DNA from: VAZQ01 sp963739385 | GTDB taxonomy: Bacteria; Pseudomonadota; Alphaproteobacteria; Rhizobiales; Xanthobacteraceae | Assembly (NCBI GenBank): GCA_963739385.1 | Contig: CAVUAI010000035.1 | Location: 1-64,000, forward strand | DNA length: 64,000 bases | Direction: 5' to 3' | In this document: positions 18,069 through 27,003 of the stretch, piece after piece | How the letters are laid out: every line of letters begins with the position of its first letter | Numbering within the stretch: position 1 is the first letter of the stretch | Position numbers and translations under genes: made by a program | The notes under the pieces: generated by a model | The model's database searches: none | The model's input: only the letters and a program-made list of their open reading frames with translations | What the model was told of the DNA's origin: nothing

Positions 18069-18332
18069 TCAGGCTGCCGTCGAATTGTAGGAGCCGCAGG
18101 AGATGCAATGGACGATGAGAGGGTAAGGTTTAGTCTCGTCTGCTCGCATCAAGACGGCACCGCACTTTCCGCATTTGAACTCGACCGTAGGATGAGGCAC
18201 TTCGAGCACTGGCGGCGCCGCGGGCACCGTTTTAACTAGCGGCGCTGGAACGACTTTGAGGGTCTTCTGTGGAAGGGCGGGCACCGCTACAACCTGTTCC
18301 AATTCGGAACTCAGTTCGTTCCGGTCGCCCAA
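18069..18332 (-). CDS. Small zinc-ribbon protein (87 aa)
   Basis: An N-terminal Pro/Val-rich linker (about 55 residues) leads to a C-terminal zinc ribbon with two knuckles: CGKCGAVLMRAD and HCISCGSYN. The CxxC...CxxC layout suggests one structural zinc. The island has several such genes (24653-25378 and 26203-26532), so this style of linker plus ribbon recurs. The role is unknown; nucleic-acid or protein binding is possible. Confidence 0.55.
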   Translation of the reverse strand: MGDRNELSSELEQVVAVPALPQKTLKVVPAPLVKTVPAAPPVLEVPHPTVEFKCGKCGAVLMRADETKPYPLIVHCISCGSYNSTAA

Positions 18333-18977
18333 TTAAAATATAGGAGCGACGCGCTTAAAGCGCACGGGCCGCCTTAGGCTCTCAGAGCACCACCGGGCGG
18401 CCTTGTGCCCGTGTAGTCACCATAGGCTGTCCGTAGTAGACCGCGCCGTAACCCTTACCGAACCACCGCTCTACGCCGTGTAACACTTGAACTTACCTGT
18501 TGCTTGAACAGCAACGGACCCAGGGCGCCCAATGGCAAAATCGAGAAAGTTGGATACGGATACATGGGTTGGTCTCCGGCCACGAAGAGGACGCCCATTC
18601 ACGCATGTGCTAGTCACGCGGACGCCGAAGCCAGGGTTTACAGAGGAGCGGGAGGGGGTTCGGTGTAATCGCATGGGCTGTGAGGCCAGGACTTTCTACG
18701 CACGACCGGGCTGTCGAAGGGTGCAGACGGGAGGCTTCGTCAGCTTGCCCGGAGCTTTCAAGGTTGTCTGCGGTGGACAATAAACAAATAACACTGGCCG
18801 TACGAAGAACGCTGCGGGCCAAGATGACAGTTCGCTCCCTAAGTCACCACTACGGTGGTCCCTAGCGGTGGCTCAGGTCATCGGGACGTTCAAGCTCGCG
18901 CTGAAGGGGTTGCCTCGTACCACCGCCGACCTTGTCAACCATGTCATGGTGGAGGCGGCTCCACCGGAGGGCGACGA
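18333..18977. other. Stretch with no confident gene
   Basis: A plus-strand frame from about 18868 reads VAQVIGTFKLALKGLPRTTA and ends with a short internal duplication (DECRRAMSI, DDCRRAMSI) near 18976-19035. It may be a short translated gene overlapping the first tandem copy, but no start is clear. Nothing else is recognised. Confidence 0.3.
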
Positions 18978-19307
18978 ATGCCGGCGAGCGATGAGCATCT
19001 CCCCCGACGACTGCCGACGAGCGATGAGTATCGCGCCCAGAGGCTGACGCCTTACCCGCTCCCGACCAAAGACAGTGGCCTGCTCCGCACGGTGGGCGAC
19101 GCCCGCACCTACCTGCTGACGTTGCCGAAGGCCCGCAAGCTGCGCGTCCACTGGCAGCACACCAGTCGGCTACTCTTGCAAGAAGCCGGTGCGGCGGCGT
19201 TGACCCGGCAGGTTCACCTAGCGCTGTTCATGGACGGCAAGCTCGACGTTGCGCCCCATCCCACGAGCAGTTCTCGGCGATGGCGACGGCATAGCCCTGC
19301 GTCATGA
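18978..19307 (+). CDS. Tandem small-protein family, copy 1
   Basis: The 109-residue frame contains the family core YPLPTKDSGLLRTVGDARTY, LLTLPKARKLRVHWQ and RQVHLALFMDGKLDV. The same core recurs in the two following genes. The C-terminus runs past the family end in low-quality sequence, so the copy may be partly decayed. No known domain is recognised; the core looks alpha-helical and cytosolic. Confidence 0.5.
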   Translation: MPASDEHLPRRLPTSDEYRAQRLTPYPLPTKDSGLLRTVGDARTYLLTLPKARKLRVHWQHTSRLLLQEAGAAALTRQVHLALFMDGKLDVAPHPTSSSRRWRRHSPAS

Positions 19308-19353
19308 CCCGCAGGAGCTTGAGGGAGAGCAGGTTCTCGCGTACCTACGCCGG

Positions 19354-19608
19354 ATGAAACTTCGGTCTGCGACTTACCTCGCGAAGAGACTGGCGTATCC
19401 GCTGCCGATTAAGGGCGGTGCTGTCCTCCTGACAATCCAGGACGCTTGGGATTACCTCCTAACGCTTGGACCCCAACGGTACACCCTCCATCACTGGCAG
19501 CGCGCGTATGAGCTTATCCGCGCCCAACTCGACGTGGAGAGTGTGACCAGTCAATTGCATAGGGCGCTGTTCTTGGACGGTGTCCTCGACCTCGCCGCGT
19601 TTCTGTGA
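19354..19608 (+). CDS. Tandem small-protein family, copy 2 (best preserved)
   Basis: The 84-residue frame from ATG 19354 reads YPLPIKGGAVLLTIQDAWDY, LLTLGPQRYTLHHWQRAYEL and HRALFLDGVLDLAAFL, then stops. It aligns end to end with copies 1 and 3. An upstream GTG/ATG in the same frame exists but adds non-conserved residues. It converges on the XRE regulator gene, whose 3' end overlaps it. The function is unknown. Confidence 0.55.
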   Translation: MKLRSATYLAKRLAYPLPIKGGAVLLTIQDAWDYLLTLGPQRYTLHHWQRAYELIRAQLDVESVTSQLHRALFLDGVLDLAAFL

Positions 19609-19964
19609 CTGAACGGCCCAACGGCTAGATTTCGCAGCCGGGTCGTCCACCTGGGCCGCACCAGACTGTGGCGGTGGCGTTTCCGTCCTCTTCGGGCTGA
19701 CAGCCACTGACGCCGCTGGGGAGAGCGCTGGAGAACCCTAAGCGCCTTAACGGCGTCGAAGCCGATCACGTCGGCCAGGACGAGCAGCTCGACCACATCT
19801 ACACGCTGGCGACTGCCACTCTCAATTCGCGACAACCACTGCTGCGGCTGGTCAAGGGCGGCGACAACGTCCTGTTGCGTTAGGCCCGCACGAAGGCGCT
19901 CGGAGGCGATAAAGGCGCCGAGCGCGCGGTGGGGGTTGCGGGGCGCTTGGGCATTCAGCACCAA
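19551..19964 (-). CDS. XRE-family helix-turn-helix regulator
   Basis: Residues about 15-75 form a clear Cro/CI HTH (FIASERLRAGLTQQDVVAAL, PQQWLSRIESGSRQRVDVVE). There is no in-frame ATG at the 5' end; TTG 19964 or GTG 19961 are the candidates. After about residue 85 the tail is Arg-rich, overlaps copy 2 in antisense and is probably non-native, so the 3' end may have shifted. It lies between copies 2 and 3 of the tandem family and could regulate them. Confidence 0.65.
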   Translation of the reverse strand: MVLNAQAPRNPHRALGAFIASERLRAGLTQQDVVAALDQPQQWLSRIESGSRQRVDVVELLVLADVIGFDAVKALRVLQRSPQRRQWLSARRGRKRHRHSLVRPRWTTRLRNLAVGPFSHRNAARSRTPSKNSALCN

Positions 19965-20003
19965 CAGTAAGCGGGGAGCTTTAACCCGCGGAACTCGTAA
20001 TCA

Positions 20004-20263
20004 ATGCCGAGCGCCTACCGCGAACTGTCCTATCCGCTGCCGATCAAGGGCGGCGACATCCTGCGCACCTCCAGGATGCGCGTGCGTACATGTTGACGCT
20101 GGGGCCGCATCGGGAGATGCGAAATCATTGGCAGTACGCCCGGCAGCTCATCATGGAAGAGGCCGATGTGGAGGTCGTTACGTGGCAATTTCATAGAGCG
20201 CTGTTCATGGATGGAGTACTCGATTTGATTGAATTCCAGCGCATGAACCCTCGGCGGCGGTGA
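20004..20263 (+). pseudogene. Tandem small-protein family, copy 3, frameshifted
   Basis: ATG 20004 opens MPSAYRELSYPLPIKGGDIL. One base is missing near 20068-20072 (ACCTCCAG for ACCCTCCAG). The following frame then reads LQDARAYMLTLGPHREMRNH, WQYARQLIMEEADVEVV and HRALFMDGVLDLIEFQ to the stop at 20263. With the base restored it is the same length as copy 2. Confidence 0.6.
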
Positions 20264-20369
20264 AATCACCCGACATCGCCACGGGCTCTTCGTGCCGAAG
20301 GGCCTTGAAAACCCCAAGAACTGGCGGCCTTTGTGGGTTCCACTAGGAGCGTCCGTGCCTGCCACACCG

Positions 20370-20970
20370 TTATGCAGTCACAACCAACTCTGCCAGCCGC
20401 TTGCGCGCGTAAAACATCCGCGTCTTCACCGTGGACTCGTTGATGCCAACGATCTCGGCAACTTCCGTGACCGCCTTGCCGTGATAGTACACGAGGTCAA
20501 TGACCTCGCGGTGCTCCGGCGACAGGCGAGCTATTGATTTGCGCAGCAATTCCGCCCGGTTCTTCTTCTGCAGAGCAATCTCAGGATCATCAGCCGTATC
20601 TGGGACATTGGAAGCACTGTTCCTCGTCCAACTCGGCATCGGTTCGACGACGCCGTGCTGAGAGCGCCTTATTGCGCGCTATTGCCAGCAGCCAAGTTGA
20701 GACCGACGAGCGGCCCTCAAAGGAGGCGGCGTGCCGCCAAGCATCGAGGAAGACTTCACTAAGAAGGTCTTCGGCGACCCCCTCATCATGGACGAGCCGC
20801 AGCAGCCATCTGTACACCCCCACGCGATGGCGCGCGAAGAGTGCTCGCATGGCGGAATGATCGCGCTGAGCGACTTGCCTGATCAACGCTTCGTCGGATG
20901 ACCTGTCGCGTGCCGCTGCCTGTGTAGGCGGTGCGGCGATCCCTGCTCGGGTGATGTAAGCCGTGGCCAT
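20370..20970 (-). pseudogene. ECF sigma factor (sigma-70 family), frameshifted in the linker
   Basis: The sigma-2 region (YRWLLRLVHDEGVAEDLLSE, VFLDAWRHAASFEGRSSVST) is in the frame from ATG 20970. The sigma-4 region (LSPEHREVIDLVYYHGKAVT, EVAEIVGINESTVKTRMFYA) is in another frame that ends at 20370. The break is near 20614-20628, in the linker after RRTDAELDEE. Both halves are otherwise well preserved, so the loss is recent or a base-call error. No anti-sigma gene is seen nearby. Confidence 0.75.
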
Positions 20971-21182
20971 GGAAGAGACCCCCTGTCTACTAAGAGGACA
21001 TTGGGTGGCACCGCCGAAGTTACAATCGCCAGTCGCGATCACTACGGCGTGAGCTACTCGGCTGCTGGCTTTGAGGTATAAACGTGCGCTTCTTCCAGAG
21101 AACCCGCTCAGAGGCGAGCGCGGGCTCTGCTGCTTAGCGATTGCCAGTTGGGCGCGCCCCAGCGCGGCCGACGTCTGAAGGT

Positions 21183-21518
21183 TCACTTCTGACATGTCAG
21201 CTTCATCAGATGCCCAGATTTGTAGATGAAGAATAGGTCGCCGGTGTAGTGAAAATACTCACCCTCGAAGTCTTTCGTCCTGAATTTCAATTGGATCTTG
21301 TTGTCGCTCACCTGACGGGCGTTCACCACGCCTTGCCCGAGGTCCAACGTAATCTTTTGCGCTGGCCCGAGGGTCAATATCACGGTCTCGGGCGATTGGG
21401 ACATCGCGCTTGGCTCGATCATCATTCCGGTACACGTCAACTGCCGCGCTTGTTCGGCAAATACGGAAATGCTGGTGCAGCCGAAGATCAGTGACGCTAG
21501 CATGCTTGTCCGAAACAT
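21183..21518 (-). CDS. Small secreted protein (111 aa)
   Basis: The start at ATG 21518 gives a signal peptide (MFRTSMLASLIFGCTSISVF, cleaved near FAEQ). The mature part of about 90 residues is beta-rich with two Cys (QLTCTGMMIEPS and LMKLTCQK) that could form a disulphide, and a YFHYTGDLFFIYKSG segment. The frame extends upstream to 21629 without signal-peptide logic. The function is unknown. It is upstream of the broken sigma factor in the same direction. Confidence 0.6.
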   Translation of the reverse strand: MFRTSMLASLIFGCTSISVFAEQARQLTCTGMMIEPSAMSQSPETVILTLGPAQKITLDLGQGVVNARQVSDNKIQLKFRTKDFEGEYFHYTGDLFFIYKSGHLMKLTCQK

Positions 21519-21678
21519 CGAAGCCGCTCCCAACCATGTCGTAGCCGACGCGGTGCAAACCGTGTGCGCCCAGCGTCTTATCCCTTGATCGTGAAATCGG
21601 CAACTGCGACGCGCGGGAGTGCGCGGCAAAGGTCATGCGATCCGTGCCACGCGCGTGGCGAAGCAAAGCGGTGGACCG

Positions 21679-21837
21679 ATGAGCCGAACTGAACTGGTCA
21701 TTCAACTTCTCAAAGTCTTGATCGGACTTGTCCTCGGCGCGTACTTCATATGGTGGAGCCTTGGAAGTGCTGACCAGACTGCCGCCGTATTAGCCTGGAT
21801 GCTTCAGCGCTATCCTTCGCGGTATCCAGGTCCTTGA
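21679..21837 (+). CDS. Small single-pass membrane protein (52 aa)
   Basis: From ATG 21679 it reads MSRTELVIQLLKVLIGLVLG, with one hydrophobic helix (about 8-28) and a short tail. It ends about 50 bp before the TIR-STAND locus. No family is recognised; it is called on start context (GGTGGA) and the membrane helix. Confidence 0.4.
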   Translation: MSRTELVIQLLKVLIGLVLGAYFIWWSLGSADQTAAVLAWMLQRYPSRYPGP

Positions 21838-21888
21838 CGAGCGATCCTAGCGGCGAGAGCATCGCTCTCCGGCACGAGGGCGCTCCAA

Positions 21889-24700
21889 TGCCAAGCCGCC
21901 CAGGCAAACATTTTCGACTTCTTCCTGAGCCGTCGAGGCTCGGTGGCCGCCATCGCGCAGGAGGTTGCCGACGTTCTCAAGGAGAAGGGATACAAGGTCC
22001 TCGTTCAGGACTACGACATTCCGATTACGGCGAATTTCATCGAAGAAATGCACGAGGCCGTTAAGAACTCGCGGGACCTCGTTGTGCTGTTCACGCGCGA
22101 CTACGAGCAGTCGCCCTACACCCGAATGGAGTTCACGAGCTTCGAGGCGAATGCTGCCCAAAGCGCGGAAAAGCGCCGTATGGTCATCCTGCGCTGCGAG
22201 GACGCCCCGTTACTGGGTCTGTTCGCGCCGCACGTCTACCAAGACCTTGTTGGCGTCAGGGACGCGGAGGAGCGTAAGAGCCGTATCCTTGATGCTGCGG
22301 AAGGGCGTTCGCAGGCGTTGCAGCCACCACCGCGACCGTTCATTGGGGTGCCGCCGCGTATCGCGAGCTTCACAGGCCGCGCAGACGAACTTGATCGGCT
22401 CGATGCCATCCTGATGCAGGACAAGCCCGCTGCCGTGACGCAGGCGTCAGTAGGTCGCGCTGCGGTGCAGGGCATGGGCGGTGTGGGTAAGACTTCGCTG
22501 GCCGTTGAGTATGCGCACCGCTTCAGAGGTCTGTATGCGGGCGTGTGTTGGTGTCCGGCTGAGACGCGCACAGGGCTCTTGAGTGCTCTTGCGAACCTTG
22601 CGGTGACCTTGGGTGCAGCAACGGCAGAAGAAACTGACGTTGAGAAGGCGGCGAAGGCTGCGCTGCGCCGATTGGCAGAACAACGAGCGACTTGGCTTCT
22701 CGTTTACGACAACGTCACCGCACCGGACCCATAGCGGACCTTCTGCCATCCGCTGGAGCACGCGTGCTGATCACGTCGCGGTTCTCGGACTGGAGCGAAC
22801 TGGCCGATGAGGTCGCGCTGGATGTGCTGCCGCTTGAGGAAGCCGTAACCATGCTTGAGGACCGAACAGGACGCAGCGATGCCGAGGGCGCAACGGACGC
22901 TCGCGGAGGCTCTGGGCCGCCTGCCGCTCGCTCTTGATCATGCAGCGGCCTATTGCAAGCGCACACAGATGCGGTTCGGCGACTATGCAGAAGAAGGCTT
23001 CAGCCTTCATCAAGCTGCGCCCGCGTGGCGTCAGGCTATCCCAGGAGCGTCGCCGCGACCTTTAATCTCGCCATCGCCGAAGCCGTCGCGCAGTGTCCAG
23101 CGGCGGAAGCGCTCATGGCGTATTTGGCCCAGTGCGCGCCCGAGCGTATTCCGATGTCACTGGTCGAGGGCGCCATTGACCAGGAGGATGAACGCCTGCA
23201 AGCGCTCGCGACGCTTAGTGAGGTATCGCTAACCAAGGAACACCCGTTCGCGGACAATTCGCCGGCGATCACCGTGCATCGCCTCATACAGGCAGTTGCG
23301 CGAGCAAAATGGGAGGCAATTGGGATAGCACAAGACCCGGCTAACCGCCTACTCGCCTGTCTTTCCACAATTTACCCAGACGACGGTTTGTTGAACCCCC
23401 TATCCTGGCCAGCTTGCGACAAGCTGACGCCCCATGCCCTTGTGCAACAGTCGAACCCACTCTCGACTGAAAGTCTACTTCGCTTGGCCGAACTTCTGGA
23501 ACGTGTGGGCGACTATTTTGTCGGACGAGTAGTACACGAGCACTCTCCGCGGGCTGTGCTTACGCGGATCGCCATAAATTTGGAGCGTGACCCCAAACTC
23601 ACAGGTGCTGCTAACGTCGAGCGTGAGATAGCGGATCAGCTTAATAATGTCGCCGTGCTGCTTGAGAAACGAGAAGACCTTGCAGCTAGCCAACTAGCGC
23701 ACACAGTTCTTGAAGTGCGTAAGATAATGCTCACCCTCGGGTCTAAAAACCCCATTGAGATGCCGCGCTTAAGCAAAGTCGAGTGTGCGGTTCAGACCCT
23801 GAGCGAGCTTTTGCGCGTGCAGGCAATTAGGAGACGGGTTCTAACGGCCAGATTGAAGTTCGGCCGTTTATCGCCTGGGCTGATGCTTAAGCTAGTGAAT
23901 TAACGATTTTTACGGCGGACGCGACGCGGGTTCCTCGGAGAGAAAGCAGCAGAGCCGTTGGCGCTTTTCAAGCGTGCGCTGGCGATCCGTGAGAGATGGC
24001 TCGGTCCTGAACATCCCCAAACGGCGACCAATCTCATAAGAGTAGCCAGATATTGCAACGACGAGGAAGCACGGCCACTGCTAGAGCGGGCGTTTGCCAT
24101 CGCACAGAAAACGTTAGGTCGCTTCCACCCTGACACTTTAGAAGCCCTCTGGATGCTCGCCGAACTTATACTGTCTCAGGACGGCCTGACAAAAACGCGC
24201 ACGTTGTTTAGGGACGCGCTAAATACCAAGGAGGAGTTCGTCGGCCCGAGCCACCCTGAAGCTGCACGTAAGCTTAACGATCTCGGCTGCTGGCTTGTGG
24301 ATCAGGGCGAACTCGCGACTGCGCAGTCGCTCGTTGAGCGAGCGCTCGCGCTCAGTTCGGCCTCAGACCCCGAATATTTACAGATACACAAAAACCTCAC
24401 TACCCTGATTGCCTTATCGAAAGTGAAATTGTGGACCCAGCGTGCAGTTATTTGGGGCACGGCATTGGTGGTGTTGTGGTTTGTCGTCGAAATCGCCCCT
24501 GGTGCTTACGAAAAGGCTTTCGGATGGGGACCACCACCTGGACCAAGGATAGTGCCCGCGTCACCGTCGCGCTTGACGCACTTGGGCGCGCCGAGGAGGT
24601 GGAGGCGCTGCGGGAGCGGTATGTGCTCACGGAGCCTGAGAAGCCCAAGTCCTCATGCGCCTTGCTCATGTCTCGCTCGAACCCTTGCGACCGCGCGCTC
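21889..24700 (+). pseudogene. TIR-STAND(NB-ARC)-TPR gene, broken by several frameshifts
   Basis: Segments in order: a TIR domain (FDFFLSRRGSVAAIAQEV, LVVLFTRDYEQSPYTRMEF); a STAND ATPase with Walker A QGMGGVGKTSLAVEYAHRF (about 22465-22520) and Walker B WLLVYDNV; VLITSRFSDW; and the LGRLPLALDHAAAYC box. A winged-helix-like part, then kinesin-light-chain TPRs (AEPLALFKRALAIRERWLG, PEHPQTATNL) and a late membrane segment (24430-24500) follow. Frame changes or stops fall near 22730, 22890, 23025, 23903 and 24540. The start is also unclear (GTG 21943 or a shifted ATG 21889). It was probably an NLR-like defence or signalling protein. Confidence 0.75.
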
Positions 24701-25378
24701 GCAGGCGCTCTGAGGCGCAGCGGGGTCGTTGTGGGCTTTAGCGTTCTGAAGATGCTCCAGAGGTTCGCACAGGTTCGGCAGGGTCTGCGGCAATTGAAGA
24801 TGCCGCCCGTTCGCTGAGAGCCGCTTGTCTGCGCCGAAGGTCCTCAACGACTTCAGCCCAAGTCCTCGATGGCCGCTTATTTCCCCCTCGGGTATACGCA
24901 TCTGCTGCAGTGGTTCTCGACTGGTTACCGTTCGATTCGAGCGCACTCTGTTGTCTGCGAACCTTCTCGACTGCTTCCGGCCACGTCGAAGTTCTTGCTG
25001 GGCTGATGGCTCCTGAGCGCGCGCCTGTGGGCTAAGGCGTTTTTTAACAGCCTTCAATGTGCCCGAAATTCGTGCGGTCGCTGCCCGGCCTTTAATGGGC
25101 GTGCGTCGGCTTCGGTGCTTTTCAAAATCTTCCACCCAGTTGAAAGTCCTCGCTGGCGCTGCCGGGTCTGGGGCAGCGCTCGGGACCGCTGGTGGCTCGG
25201 GATGCTGCCCCACGAGCGGCAAGTTGACGACAGGTGTTTTGGGGCTGAGCACCAAGCGGCGTGAGATGTGTGAGCAAGTCGAGCATTTGAAAGTATGGCG
25301 TTCAAACCCAGCCATCGGGGTGTCGGTTAGGCTCACCCCCATCAGACGCATCTCAGCGCCACACGCCACGCACCGCAT
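24653..25378 (-). CDS. Zinc-ribbon protein with W-x-E repeats, probably partly decayed
   Basis: From ATG 25378 the N-terminus is a zinc ribbon: MRCVACGAEMRLMG and ERHTFKCSTCSHISRRL. A Pro/Ala linker follows, then FNWVEDFEKHRSRRTPI. Related motifs (TSTWPEAVEKVRRQQSALES and RTWAEVVEDLRRRQAALSE) lie further on but in another frame, so the 3' half has shifted. The original protein had about three W-x-E-x-[VF]-E repeats. A more damaged copy lies at 8440-9085. The function is unknown; it is convergent with the TIR-STAND locus. Confidence 0.5.
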   Translation of the reverse strand: MRCVACGAEMRLMGVSLTDTPMAGFERHTFKCSTCSHISRRLVLSPKTPVVNLPLVGQHPEPPAVPSAAPDPAAPARTFNWVEDFEKHRSRRTPIKGRAATARISGTLKAVKKRLSPQARAQEPSAQQELRRGRKQSRRFADNRVRSNRTVTSREPLQQMRIPEGEISGHRGLGLKSLRTFGADKRLSANGRHLQLPQTLPNLCEPLEHLQNAKAHNDPAAPQSACERAVARVRARHEQGA

Positions 25379-25585
25379 AGGTCGTCGCAGCCCCAGGCCA
25401 ATCCTGGTCGCATGGGGCACGAAGGGGGCTAGTGGTGTCAAGGTGTGGGCCGAAACCGACGGCACTACCCCGCGCCCAATGCCCCGCCACTGGCGAATGC
25501 AGGTCGCGCACCTGCTCCCGAAGAGACGTTGTCTCTGCACGCCAAAATACAACAACGCCGGAGCTTTAACGAGATTTTGAAATCA

Positions 25586-25638
25586 CCCCCGGTGCCTTCG
25601 CGTCCCATTTCGACCGCGAAGGAGAGGCTCATTTGCGC
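25586..25638. repeat. Intra-island direct repeat, copy 2
   Basis: It matches 11914-11966 over about 53 bp with a one-base indel and a few substitutions. It lies about 200 bp upstream of the zinc-ribbon gene beside the TIR-STAND locus. Confidence 0.75.
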
Positions 25639-25679
25639 CGCTCGTTCGTGCTCGTCCCCTTTGCGCTCCGGCTCGCTAA

Positions 25680-25985
25680 TCAGCAGGAGCTACGTCCAAG
25701 CGTGAGGGCGTCGGCTTCGATACTGCTGTAAATCTTTGCAAGCAGTCTCACATTAGACGGACGAGCCTTGTCGGTAAGGCGTCGCGGCGTTGCTTGCCCA
25801 AGTGGTGCCTGGTGCGTCCAACTCGGAGCACTCGTTTCTTGTGCCTGCTTGGCAAGCCTGAGCCAGCGCAACTCCAGACCTCGGCAGTAGATTTCTACCG
25901 CTGGTGTCCTCGCCAATCTTGCTCGTCGCGCGCAGTCGGCAGCTTGATCCTGGCAGTATGTTGCGTAGCTCGAGTAGCTCGACAT
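25680..25985 (-). CDS. Hypothetical protein (101 aa)
   Basis: It starts at ATG 25985 (MSSYSSYATYCQDQAADCAR). The first 60 residues (ARRARLARTPAVEIYCRGLE, LRWLRLAKQAQE) have the helical pattern of small DUF-type proteins frequent in Bradyrhizobium-like genomes. The C-terminal 40 residues are polar. There is no signal peptide or membrane helix, and the function is unknown. Confidence 0.6.
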   Translation of the reverse strand: MSSYSSYATYCQDQAADCARRARLARTPAVEIYCRGLELRWLRLAKQAQETSAPSWTHQAPLGQATPRRLTDKARPSNVRLLAKIYSSIEADALTLGRSSC

Positions 25986-26202
25986 GCCCCAGCCCTTCTC
26001 GTTACGGCCCTGGAAGCCAAACTGCCAAGGGCGGGAGTAGGTCCGAGCAAGCACTAAAATGGCAACAAACTGTTGCACAATGATCACACGCTAGGCGCAC
26101 AACTGCACCTTGATACCCGCTGCGTGGCTCCTGGTGGCTCAGCCGCCAGTAGTTCAGGCATCGGGGGAAGCTGTGCTTCGACAACGGGTGTGATGGCGCC
26201 GC

Positions 26203-26532
26203 TCACCACCGGGCGGCGTGTTGATGCCTCGGGCGTTTCGCTTGGTGAGATTCGAGCCGAAGAATCTCTGGGCAAGCCGCTCCCAACTTCGTCTCATGCT
26301 CCGCGCCGCAATGTGGGCATTGAAAGCGAATTGAATTGGACCCGATGCGGGCTAGGGTCGTGCAGTCAGCGTAAATCTGAAGATCGACTGGTTGCTGGGT
26401 TGCGAGGCATCGACAAATGAGACTCCGCAGATTGTTCGCAATGAGGGTACGGACATCGTTGGTGGCCAAGACTTTTGTTCTGGCTCCTGTTGCCGCCGTC
26501 GTTTGACTCGACTTCAAGACGGCATTGCTCAT
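26203..26532 (-). CDS. Hypothetical protein with one CxxC knuckle (109 aa)
   Basis: The start at ATG 26532 gives MSNAVLKSSQTTAATGARTK. The middle (TLIANNLRSLICRCLATQQP) looks helical. FQCPHCGAEHETKLGAAC near residue 85 is a zinc-knuckle or rubredoxin-like turn. An upstream in-frame start at 26589 is possible. It is similar in style to the other zinc-ribbon genes of this island; the role is unknown. Confidence 0.5.
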   Translation of the reverse strand: MSNAVLKSSQTTAATGARTKVLATNDVRTLIANNLRSLICRCLATQQPVDLQIYADCTTLARIGSNSIRFQCPHCGAEHETKLGAACPEILRLESHQAKRPRHQHAARW

Positions 26533-26688
26533 GACAGGCCCTCCGCATCGGTGTCTGTCTATCAGCCGACCACGAAATTCGACCTTCAATAGGGCTCCGG
26601 TAAGAAATCCTCATGATGTGGCAATAGGGTCACAGTCAATGGGTAAGCTGATGCGCCATGACGGACGCGCGCTCAGTGCGCTAGGTGT

Positions 26689-26997
26689 CTAAATGCCCCA
26701 CGTCGCCAGCGCGGCCTCAGCTCCGACCGGATCGCCCTTGATCCTGTAGACCGTCTGCCGGGTAAGCCCAGTGACACTAGCAACCTCGCCGACGCTTGCG
26801 GACTTCCCCAGCATTGCTTGCGCGCTCTCGTACTGCTTGCGGCTGTAGCTGGGTTTCCGACCCTTGTAGGCCCGCTCGTGCCCATTGGCCCTCGCGTGCG
26901 CGATACCCGCGCGTTGCGCTTCCTTGGTAGCCTCCGCCTGCGCCTGAGCCGTTGCGGCTATGAAGGCGATCAGCGCATCCCTGATGGCGCACTGCAT
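26689..26997 (-). pseudogene. Serine recombinase, C-terminal part only
   Basis: The 102 residues match the end of a resolvase/invertase: the E-helix side (AFIAATAQAQAEATKEAQRA), a GRKPSYSRKQYESAQAML hinge, and the C-terminal HTH (VGEVASVTGLTRQTVYRIKG). The N-terminal catalytic Ser domain is missing; upstream lies the integrase stop at 27004. It is therefore a remnant replaced or truncated at the integrase end. Confidence 0.7.
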
Positions 26998-27003
26998 GGA
27001 AGG

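Noticed and set aside
18532..18783. Plus-strand 83-codon frame
   Set aside because: Arg/Gly-rich with no ribosome site and no relation to neighbours.
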